Source: Paracoccaceae bacterium
GTDB lineage: Bacteria; Pseudomonadota; Alphaproteobacteria; Rhodobacterales; Rhodobacteraceae
Direction of reading: 5' to 3'
Assembly: GCA_024226455.1 (NCBI GenBank)
Contig: JAAELR010000170.1
Location: 1-42,723, forward strand
Length of the DNA: 42,723 nt
Part shown: positions 25,861 to 33,308 of the stretch, piece by piece
Layout: the number at the start of each line of letters is the position of its first letter
Numbering within the stretch: the stretch's first letter is position 1
The notes under the pieces: generated by a model
What the model was told of the DNA's origin: nothing
The model's database searches: none
The model's input: the letters and a program-made list of their open reading frames with translations, nothing else
Made by a program: the position numbers and the translations under genes

Positions 25861-25888
25861 AATATACATTCGAAAATCCGAATGTTAA
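25861..25888 (-). promoter_or_regulatory. rhodanese promoter with embedded SqrR/BigR-type operator
   Basis: On the minus strand a -35 box TTAACA (25888-25883) and a -10 box TATATT (25866-25861) are 16 bp apart. Their spacer contains ATTC at 25868-25871 and GAAT at 25880-25883, exactly 8 bp apart, within the longer palindrome ACATTCG-aaaatc-CGAATGT (25866-25885). ATTC-N8-GAAT is, to my knowledge, the site of the ArsR-family persulfide sensor SqrR of Rhodobacter, related to BigR. A repressor bound here would block RNA polymerase. Confidence 0.7.
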
Positions 25889-25937
25889 GGGTCAAAGTGC
25901 GATTTCATCCACAGATGATTTGCCCGTCCGGGCGTTT

Positions 25938-25952
25938 GTTCGCGTAATGTTC
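25938..25952 (+). promoter_or_regulatory. LexA (SOS) box GTTC-N7-GTTC upstream of uvrA
   Basis: GTTC at 25938-25941 and GTTC at 25949-25952 are separated by 7 bases. This direct repeat is the known LexA-binding motif of alphaproteobacteria such as Rhodobacter and Paracoccus. It lies 71 bp before the uvrA start, the expected position for an SOS-controlled promoter. Confidence 0.88.
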
Positions 25953-26022
25953 TCATTTTTCGGTTGGAGATTCCCCCGCCCTCAACTATCTCTTAACCAG
26001 ACTAGCGCCCCGGGGGGTATGG

Positions 26023-28965
26023 ATGGCAGAGCTAAGACAGATCGAGGTGCGCGGCGCGCGCGAACATAATCTCAAGGATATCGACGTCGATATCCCGCGC
26101 GACGAGCTGGTGGTGATTACCGGGCTCAGCGGGTCGGGCAAATCTAGCCTCGCATTCGACACAATCTATGCCGAGGGGCAGCGGCGATATGTGGAATCGC
26201 TTAGCGCCTATGCGCGCCAGTTCCTCGACATGATGGAAAAGCCCGATGTCGACCACATCGCGGGGCTGAGCCCGGCGATCTCCATCGAGCAGAAGACCAC
26301 CTCGAAGAACCCGCGCTCGACCGTTGGCACGGTGACCGAGATCTACGACTATATGCGGCTGCTCTTTGCCCGGGTCGGCACGCCCTTTTCGCCGGCCACC
26401 GGCCTGCCGATCGAGGCACAGCAGGTGCAGGACATGGTCGACCGGGTGATGGGGCTGGAGGAGGGCACGCGCGGCTATCTTCTGGCGCCCATCGTGCGCG
26501 ACCGCAAGGGCGAATACCGCAAGGAATTCCAGGAACTGCTGAAAGAGGGGTTTCAGCGGGTCAAGGTGGACGGGGTGTTTCACGAACTGGACGACCCGCC
26601 GAAACTCGACAAGAAATTCCGCCACGATATCGACGTGGTGGTCGACCGGATCGTGGTGCGCCAGGGGCTGGAGACCCGGCTGGCCGACAGCTTTCGCACG
26701 GCGCTGGACCTGGCCGACGGAATCGCGGTGCTGGAACTCGCGCCAAAAACTGGCTCATCAAGCCCTGACGGGCTTTCCTCGCCAGGCGAGGAGGGCTCGG
26801 CAGAGCCCGATGAGCCGCACAGGATCACGTTTTCCGAAAAATTCGCCTGTCCGGTCAGCGGTTTCACCATCCCCGAGATAGAACCGCGGCTGTTTTCGTT
26901 CAACGCCCCTTTCGGCGCCTGCCCGACCTGCGATGGGCTCGGTGTGGAGTTGTTTTTCGACGAAAGGCTTGTTGTGCCCGATCACGGGGTCACTCTGGCC
27001 AATGGTGCGCTGGCGCCCTGGCGCAAGGGCAAGTCGCCCTATTTCCTGCAAACCATCGAATCGATCGCCCGGCACTACAAGTTCGACAGGAACCTGAAAT
27101 GGAAGGACCTGCCTGCGCCCGTGCAGCAGGTATTCCTGCGCGGTTCGGGTGATGAGGAGATCCAGTTCCGCTATGACGAGGGCGGGCGGGTCTATCAGGT
27201 GTCGCGGCCCTTCGAGGGTGTCATTCCGAACATGGAGCGGCGCTATCGCGAGACCGACAGCAACTGGATCCGCGAAGAGTTCGAACGCTATCAGAACAAC
27301 CGCCCCTGCGGCGCCTGCGGCGGGTTCCGTCTGCGTGACGAGGCCCTGGCGGTAAAGATCGGCCCCGCCAAGGGCGATCAGGAGAAACTGCTGCATGTGG
27401 GACAGGTGGTGCAGATGTCCATCCGCGAGGCCTATGCCTGGATCGACAGCGTTCCCGCCAGCCTGACCGGCCAGAAGAACGAGATCGCCCGTGCCATTCT
27501 CAAGGAGATTCGCGAACGGTTGGGATTTCTCAACAATGTCGGGCTGGAATACCTGACGCTGTCGCGCAATTCCGGCACGCTCAGCGGCGGAGAATCGCAG
27601 CGCATCCGGCTTGCCAGCCAGATCGGCAGCGGTCTGACCGGAGTGCTCTATGTGCTCGACGAGCCCTCGATCGGGCTGCATCAGCGCGACAATGACCGTC
27701 TGCTTGGTACGCTGAAGAACCTGCGCGATCAGGGCAACACGGTGATTGTGGTCGAGCATGACGAAGAGGCGATACGCGCGGCGGATTACGTGTTCGATAT
27801 CGGGCCCGGCGCGGGCGTGCATGGCGGCCGGGTCGTGGCGCAGGGCTCACCGGCCGATATCGCCGCCGATGCGGCCTCTATCACCGGGCAGTACCTGACC
27901 GGTGTGCGCGAGATCGCGGTGCCGGGCACCCGGCGCAAGGGCAATGGCAAAGCGGTCAGGGTGGTGGGCGCCACCGGTAACAACCTGCAGGAGATGACGG
28001 CGGAATTCCCGCTGGCCAGGTTCGTCTGCGTCACCGGTGTGTCGGGCGGCGGCAAGTCGACGCTGACCATCGAGACGCTGTTCAAGACCGCCTCGATGCG
28101 GCTCAATGGTGCCCGCCAGACGCCGGCGCCCTGCGAGACCATCAAGGGGCTGGAGCACCTCGACAAGGTGATCGACATCGACCAGCGGCCCATCGGGCGC
28201 ACGCCGCGTTCGAACCCGGCGACTTACACAGGCGCCTTCACCCCGATCCGCGACTGGTTCGCCGGGCTGCCAGAGGCCAAGACCCGGGGCTACAAGCCCG
28301 GGCGCTTCAGCTTCAACGTCAAGGGCGGGCGCTGCGAGGCGTGCAAGGGCGACGGGCTGATCAAGATCGAGATGCATTTCCTTCCGGATGTCTATGTGAC
28401 CTGCGAAACCTGCCAGGGGCGGCGTTACAACCGCGAGACGCTGGAGGTGAAGTTCAAGGGCAAATCCATCGCCGACGTGCTGGACATGACGGTCGAGGAC
28501 TCGCGTGAGTTTTTCAAGGCGGTGCCGGCCATTCGCGACAAGATGGAGGCGCTGCACCGGGTCGGGCTTGGCTACATCAAGGTCGGCCAGCAGGCGACGA
28601 CGCTCAGCGGCGGCGAGGCGCAGCGGGTGAAACTGTCGAAGGAACTGTCGAAGCGGTCCACGGGGCGGACCCTTTATATCCTCGACGAACCCACGACGGG
28701 GCTGCATTTCGAGGATGTGCGCAAGCTCTTGGAAGTGCTGCACGAACTGGTCGAGCAGGGCAACACCGTGGTGGTGATCGAGCACAATCTCGACGTGATC
28801 AAGACCGCCGACTGGATCATCGATATCGGCCCCGAAGGCGGCGACGGCGGTGGCCGTATCGTGGCCACGGGCACGCCGGAAAAGGTAGCCGAAAACCCGC
28901 GCAGCCATACCGGGCGGTATCTCAAAGAGATGCTGGAGGCCAGGCGGAGGGTGGCGGCGGAGTAG
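26023..28965 (+). CDS. uvrA: excinuclease ABC subunit A with an in-frame palindromic insertion
   Basis: UvrA finds bulky DNA lesions and loads UvrB. The 980-aa protein has two ABC ATPase modules: Walker A GLSGSGKS at about 34-41 and GVSGGGKS in the second half, with signatures [10 protein letters not shown] and [10 protein letters not shown]. The second zinc module (CEACKGDG and CETCQGRRY) is intact. In the first, the usual CPxC reads CPVS, so one ligand is replaced, and ACPTC follows. Residues about 244-265 ([21 protein letters not shown]) come from a 65-bp palindromic element. They fall in a variable loop before RITFSEKF and explain the extra length over the usual ~950 residues. A LexA box lies upstream. 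Confidence 0.97.
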   Translation: MAELRQIEVRGAREHNLKDIDVDIPRDELVVITGLSGSGKSSLAFDTIYAEGQRRYVESLSAYARQFLDMMEKPDVDHIAGLSPAISIEQKTTSKNPRSTVGTVTEIYDYMRLLFARVGTPFSPATGLPIEAQQVQDMVDRVMGLEEGTRGYLLAPIVRDRKGEYRKEFQELLKEGFQRVKVDGVFHELDDPPKLDKKFRHDIDVVVDRIVVRQGLETRLADSFRTALDLADGIAVLELAPKTGSSSPDGLSSPGEEGSAEPDEPHRITFSEKFACPVSGFTIPEIEPRLFSFNAPFGACPTCDGLGVELFFDERLVVPDHGVTLANGALAPWRKGKSPYFLQTIESIARHYKFDRNLKWKDLPAPVQQVFLRGSGDEEIQFRYDEGGRVYQVSRPFEGVIPNMERRYRETDSNWIREEFERYQNNRPCGACGGFRLRDEALAVKIGPAKGDQEKLLHVGQVVQMSIREAYAWIDSVPASLTGQKNEIARAILKEIRERLGFLNNVGLEYLTLSRNSGTLSGGESQRIRLASQIGSGLTGVLYVLDEPSIGLHQRDNDRLLGTLKNLRDQGNTVIVVEHDEEAIRAADYVFDIGPGAGVHGGRVVAQGSPADIAADAASITGQYLTGVREIAVPGTRRKGNGKAVRVVGATGNNLQEMTAEFPLARFVCVTGVSGGGKSTLTIETLFKTASMRLNGARQTPAPCETIKGLEHLDKVIDIDQRPIGRTPRSNPATYTGAFTPIRDWFAGLPEAKTRGYKPGRFSFNVKGGRCEACKGDGLIKIEMHFLPDVYVTCETCQGRRYNRETLEVKFKGKSIADVLDMTVEDSREFFKAVPAIRDKMEALHRVGLGYIKVGQQATTLSGGEAQRVKLSKELSKRSTGRTLYILDEPTTGLHFEDVRKLLEVLHELVEQGNTVVVIEHNLDVIKTADWIIDIGPEGGDGGGRIVATGTPEKVAENPRSHTGRYLKEMLEARRRVAAE
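26752..26816. repeat. 65-bp palindromic element with four-way-junction fold, inside uvrA
   Basis: Terminal arms GGCTCATC (26752-26759) and GATGAGCC (26809-26816) pair over 8 bp. Between them lie three hairpins without spare bases: AAGCCC-tgac-GGGCTT (26760-26775), TCCTCGCC-a-GGCGAGGA (26776-26792) and GGGCTC-ggca-GAGCCC (26793-26808). All stems are perfect; the middle one would open one pair to form a 3-base loop. The element is translated in frame within UvrA. A degenerate relative lies at 7188-7225. It is not a tRNA: there is no anticodon-arm or T-loop consensus. Confidence 0.85.
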
Positions 28966-28967
28966 GC

Positions 28968-29348
28968 TTGTTGCCTGTCGGGCCCGATGCCGGTTGGGAG
29001 CCGGTACCATGGGACGCGGGCGAGGCTGTGGCGTCGCGGCAGAGGCTGGGTTTTCTGGAGCGGGTCGGCTGGGCGGTGGTCTGGTATGCGATCCCGTGGC
29101 GGGCGTTTCCCGCCGGGGGTGTGTTCGGCCACGACAAGAGCAGTTTGATACGGGCCGAGATCACCGCCTGTTCGACCCATGGCGGCGAGGACATGCTGCT
29201 TGTTCAGCGCGCCTGGAACGTCTGGCCCGACTCGCCGGAATGGGGTCTTGCGACCCGAACCGAGGGTGCGCGCAACATGGCCTGGCAGGACTGGGGCAGC
29301 TTCCCGATGCTGCCGTCGGCTTGGCAAGTGCCCGATGCGATCGGGTGA
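28968..29348 (+). CDS. hypothetical protein downstream of uvrA
   Basis: The frame encodes up to 126 residues with protein-like composition and many tryptophans: RLGFLERVGWAVVWYAIPWR, a central HDKSSLIRAEITACSTHGGED segment and a C-terminal WQDWGSFPMLPSAWQVPDA. I recognise no family. The first possible start is a TTG at 28968, only 3 bp after the uvrA stop; a GTG at 29028 is an alternative. No good ribosome-binding site decides between them. It is followed after 15 bp by the convergent end of the RND permease gene. It may be co-transcribed with uvrA. Confidence 0.55.
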   Translation: MLPVGPDAGWEPVPWDAGEAVASRQRLGFLERVGWAVVWYAIPWRAFPAGGVFGHDKSSLIRAEITACSTHGGEDMLLVQRAWNVWPDSPEWGLATRTEGARNMAWQDWGSFPMLPSAWQVPDAIG

Positions 29349-29363
29349 ACGGTGTTGCGGCAG

Positions 29364-32300
29364 TTACTCTGCCGCGCGGATGGCAAGCATCCGCAACAGG
29401 GCGTCGTCGTCATTTCCGGGCGTGGGATCTTCGGGGTCTTCTGGGTCTTCGGGGGTGGCGGCCTCGGTTTCGGGCGGAGTTTCGCTGTCGAGGGTCTGGC
29501 CCAGTTCCCAGATGATCTCTGGCACCTTGACCTTGCCGGCGGCGCGGCGCAGGGCCCAGTCTTCGGCGACGCGGCTGCCGCGGGGCATGGACATCCAGGC
29601 CAGGAGCCGCGCCAGCCCGCGCGCATAGGTGCCGACCCAGACCCTGAGCGCCAGCATCGAGGGCGTGAAGACCAGCGTCAGAACGGTGGCGATGCCAAGC
29701 CCGAAGACCACTGCGGTGGCAAGCTGTTTCCACCACAGCGAGGTCGGGCTGTCGATGGAATAGCCGCCGCCGAAGAAATCGAGGCTGAGGCCGAACATCA
29801 TCGGCGCCAGGCCGGCCATGGTGGTGATCGTGGTCAGCAACACGGGCCTTATGCGGGCCTCGGCGGTGCGGACGATCGCCTCAATCCGCGGCATGTATTT
29901 GGAATACTCCTGATAGGTATCAATAAGAACGATGTTGTTGTTCACCACGATCCCGGCCAGCGCCACAATACCGGTGCCGGTCATGATGGTCGAGAATGGC
30001 TGCTGCATCACGATCATGCCGACCAGCACGCCGGTAGTGGAAAGCACCACCGCCATCAGCACCAGCACCGCGTTGTAAAAGCTGTTGAACTGCGCCAGCA
30101 GGATGATGAACATCAGCCCCAGCGCTCCCATGAAAGCAGAGCTGAGGAACGCCTGGCTTTCGGCCTCATCCTCTTGGTCGCCGGTCCATTCGAAGCTGAT
30201 GTTTCCGGGGAACGGCGAGGTCTTCAGCCAAGTCTCGTTGAGTTTTTCAATCCGCTCGTTTTCGGTCATGGGAACAAGTTTGACAACAGCAGTTCCATTC
30301 GCCAACTGCCTGGCGACCTCCTCAATCGTTACGACCGCCGCGCTCTCGGGAACATTAAAACGGGAAACTTCCGGTTCCAAAAACAAGCTTGCCAACCAGC
30401 CCCTCGCGCGCACCATTCTTACGTTGAATGGATCGCCTTTTTGGGCTTCTTCTTCGCTCACCGAGTATCCAAAGCCGATGTCGATCGTGCCCTCCTCGAC
30501 CGGATCGCCATCATCATCCAGCGGGACCAGTTGCAGGATTTCCAACCCGTCGACAATATCCGCCTTGACGTCGAAAAAGCGTTTCTGGTCGATCCGGTCG
30601 ATCTGGCCCAGCTTGCGTACCGGGTGGCGGGTGATGAAGTTCGACAGCGGCACCAGCCCGTCGGGTGTGCGAACCTTGAGGCTGTCCAGCGTCGATAGTA
30701 CCCGGTCTGGTTCCGGCAGGCGCACGCGGATCTCGATTTCCTCGTCCGAGCTGTCGACGCGCATGGTGTCCAGCAGGATGCCGCGGGTGACCAGCTGCAC
30801 CATGCCGCCCACGGTGGCCACGTCGGCGCCGTAGCGCCCGGCCGTTTCCACATCCACGTCGATCTGCCAGTCGATGCCGGGCAGGGGGCGGGTGTCTTCG
30901 ATGTCGATCAGGCCAGGGGTCTCTTCAAATTTTGCGCGGGCGATTTCGGTGGCGGCCATCAGGTCGTCCCAGTCGTCGCCCTTGAGCCGCAGATGCACCG
31001 GTTTGCCGCTGGCGGGACCACGCGAGAGGTTGAGGATCTCGGTCTTGATGCCCGGGATTTGCGCCAGCTGCGCCCCGAGCCGTTCGATGATCAGGTCGCC
31101 GTCATATTCGGCCACGATGCTTTCGGTTTCCAGCACGCCCAGGAACGGTGCACCTGCCTCGCGCGGGCGGTCCTGCCAGCGGATCATTTCGATCTGTATC
31201 TGGCCGATCGTGTCGCGCGGCCCCGAGGCGCCGCCGGTATTGGCGTTCAGCCCACCCTCGCCGGCAAAGGCAAAGGCGCTGTCGATGCCGGGGGTGGCAA
31301 GGATCACCTTTTCGACCTCTTGCACCAGCGCGTTCTTCTCCGTTAGCGACAGGTTGCCCCGGGCGCGGACATAGACGATGGCCTGTTCGGGCTCGCTCTC
31401 GACGAAAAACTCGATGCCGAGATTGTTCTGGCTGAAATAGATGAAGGTCGAAACCACGAAGGTGACGATGCCGGCGATGGCGAGGATCGGCATCGCCGGA
31501 TTGCCGGCGATAAACTTGATGAACAAGCCGAACGGCGTGCGGCGGCGACCGGCGCGGATCGGCCTGGCGCGGCGTTCGATCTGGGCGGCACCCAGGGTGA
31601 TCGAGGTAAAGACCGCCCCGATGAGAAACAGAACCGCGCCCGGAAGGTAGGCCATGGCACCGGTCAGCGGGGTTTTGCCCCCTGCGACGGCAAAAATATA
31701 GTCGGGGTTGAGCAGTTGCATCGCGCCGACAAAGACCAGGTAGGCGGTAAGCGGCACCAGTGCGGCGCGGGCGATCCACCACGGGATCAGGTGCTTCAGT
31801 GCGGTCGAGGCGCGCTCGAACTTGCGGCTCATCCGGCCCGCCACGCCACCCATCACCGGCAGGTAGATCAGCGCCACCACCAGCGAGGCGCTGAGCACGA
31901 AAATCAGCGTTACCGGCAGCATGCCCATGAACTCGCCCGCCACGCCCGGCCAGAACAGCATCGGCAGGAAGGCGCATAACGTGGTGGCTGTGGATGACAC
32001 CACCGGCCAGAACATGCGCTTGGCGGCCTCGATATAGGCGTGCATCGGGCCAACGCCCTGCTTGATGCGTTTGTCGGCGTATTCCACCACCACGATGGCA
32101 CCGTCGACCAGCATGCCCACGGCAAGGATCAGACCGAACATGACGATGTTCGAAATCGACACCCCCATCAACGCGAGAAAGGCAAAACACAAAAGAAACG
32201 AGGTCGGGATCGCGAAGCCGACCAGCAGCGCCGCGCGGGTACCGAGTGCTGCCAGCACCACGATCATCACCAGCGCGATGGCGGTCAGCACCGAGCCTTC

Positions 32301-33308
32301 AAGCTGGCGCACCATGCTGTCGACCACAAAGGACTGGTCGTTCGAGGTGCCGACATTGATCGCTTGCTGCAGTTCAATGGGCCAGGTCTGGCGTTCGGCC
32401 TCGACCTCGGCGCGCACCAGTGCGGCGGTGTCGATCAGGTTGAAACCCTTGCGCTTGACCACCTGCAACGCCACCGTGTTGACCCCGTTGAAGCGCGCGG
32501 TGCCGGGGCGGTCCTCGAAGGTCAGGCGGATGTCGGCCAGTTCGCCCAGCAGCACCTGGCTGTCGCCATTGTTCTTGATCGGCAATGCATAGACGTCGCT
32601 TTGGTCCTCGAAACTCGACCGGATCTTGACGCTGAAGGCGCCGGTGTCGGTCTCTACCTCGCCGGCGGCGATCATGCGGTTGTTGTTGGTCACCACGCTG
32701 ATCAGTTCACCCGCGGTGACGTTGTAGGCCTCCAGCCGGAGCGGGTCGATCACCACCTCGAGCATCTCGTCGCGATGCCCGGTAAGGGCGGCTTCGAGCA
32801 CCGGGTCGAGCGCTTCGAGGCGGTCCTGAAGGTCTTTGGCGACGCGCAGCAGCGTGCGTTCGGGCACTGCGCCGGTCAGGTTGACGATGACGATGGGAAA
32901 CTCGGAGAAGTTGAGCTCGTCGATCGAGTATTGCTCGGCCCCGTCGGGGAAACTGGCCTCGGCGGAATTCATTGCGTCGCGGACATCGGCTATGGTCTTG
33001 GTCTTGTCCCAGCCGAATTCGAACTCCATCACTGCGCCAGCATAGCCTTCGGACGCGATGCCTTGCAGGGTCTTCAGCCCGTCAAGACCGGCCAGTTCGG
33101 TTTCCATCGGCCGGACCAGCAGCTTTTCGCTGTCCTCGGCGGAAATGCCCTGGAAGGGGACCGAGATGAAGATCGCGGGGATCTCGATATCGGGCTCGCC
33201 CTCTTTCGGCAGCACACCATAGGCATAGCCGCCGACCAGCAAAGACAGCACGACGAAGGCCAACACCATGCGGGCCCGGTTGCCTGCCCAGTCGACGATG
33301 CCGGTCAT
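29364..33308 (-). CDS. RND family efflux permease, 1314 aa
   Basis: This inner-membrane transporter belongs to the resistance-nodulation-division (AcrB/MexB-like) superfamily and would work with the adjacent adaptor and an outer-membrane channel. It begins MTGIVDWAGNRARMVLAFVV and has two repeats of one helix, a periplasmic loop and further helices. The proton-relay helix reads GMLVDGAIVVVEYADKR, so only one of the two AcrB aspartates is present. It is about 250 residues longer than AcrB. Part of the excess is an extra region between the halves with two or more added hydrophobic segments (around WWIARAALVPLTAYLVFVGA and YLPGAVLFLIGAVF). An acidic cytosolic tail (ATPEDPEDPEDPTPG) ends the protein. 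Its ATG overlaps the adaptor stop by 4 bp. Confidence 0.93.
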   Translation of the reverse strand: MTGIVDWAGNRARMVLAFVVLSLLVGGYAYGVLPKEGEPDIEIPAIFISVPFQGISAEDSEKLLVRPMETELAGLDGLKTLQGIASEGYAGAVMEFEFGWDKTKTIADVRDAMNSAEASFPDGAEQYSIDELNFSEFPIVIVNLTGAVPERTLLRVAKDLQDRLEALDPVLEAALTGHRDEMLEVVIDPLRLEAYNVTAGELISVVTNNNRMIAAGEVETDTGAFSVKIRSSFEDQSDVYALPIKNNGDSQVLLGELADIRLTFEDRPGTARFNGVNTVALQVVKRKGFNLIDTAALVRAEVEAERQTWPIELQQAINVGTSNDQSFVVDSMVRQLEGSVLTAIALVMIVVLAALGTRAALLVGFAIPTSFLLCFAFLALMGVSISNIVMFGLILAVGMLVDGAIVVVEYADKRIKQGVGPMHAYIEAAKRMFWPVVSSTATTLCAFLPMLFWPGVAGEFMGMLPVTLIFVLSASLVVALIYLPVMGGVAGRMSRKFERASTALKHLIPWWIARAALVPLTAYLVFVGAMQLLNPDYIFAVAGGKTPLTGAMAYLPGAVLFLIGAVFTSITLGAAQIERRARPIRAGRRRTPFGLFIKFIAGNPAMPILAIAGIVTFVVSTFIYFSQNNLGIEFFVESEPEQAIVYVRARGNLSLTEKNALVQEVEKVILATPGIDSAFAFAGEGGLNANTGGASGPRDTIGQIQIEMIRWQDRPREAGAPFLGVLETESIVAEYDGDLIIERLGAQLAQIPGIKTEILNLSRGPASGKPVHLRLKGDDWDDLMAATEIARAKFEETPGLIDIEDTRPLPGIDWQIDVDVETAGRYGADVATVGGMVQLVTRGILLDTMRVDSSDEEIEIRVRLPEPDRVLSTLDSLKVRTPDGLVPLSNFITRHPVRKLGQIDRIDQKRFFDVKADIVDGLEILQLVPLDDDGDPVEEGTIDIGFGYSVSEEEAQKGDPFNVRMVRARGWLASLFLEPEVSRFNVPESAAVVTIEEVARQLANGTAVVKLVPMTENERIEKLNETWLKTSPFPGNISFEWTGDQEDEAESQAFLSSAFMGALGLMFIILLAQFNSFYNAVLVLMAVVLSTTGVLVGMIVMQQPFSTIMTGTGIVALAGIVVNNNIVLIDTYQEYSKYMPRIEAIVRTAEARIRPVLLTTITTMAGLAPMMFGLSLDFFGGGYSIDSPTSLWWKQLATAVVFGLGIATVLTLVFTPSMLALRVWVGTYARGLARLLAWMSMPRGSRVAEDWALRRAAGKVKVPEIIWELGQTLDSETPPETEAATPEDPEDPEDPTPGNDDDALLRMLAIRAAE

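Noticed and set aside
26752-26816. The cloverleaf-like fold as a possible tRNA or tmRNA piece
   Set aside because: Arm sizes, loops and consensus bases (T loop, anticodon arm, CCA region) do not fit, and the segment is translated in UvrA.
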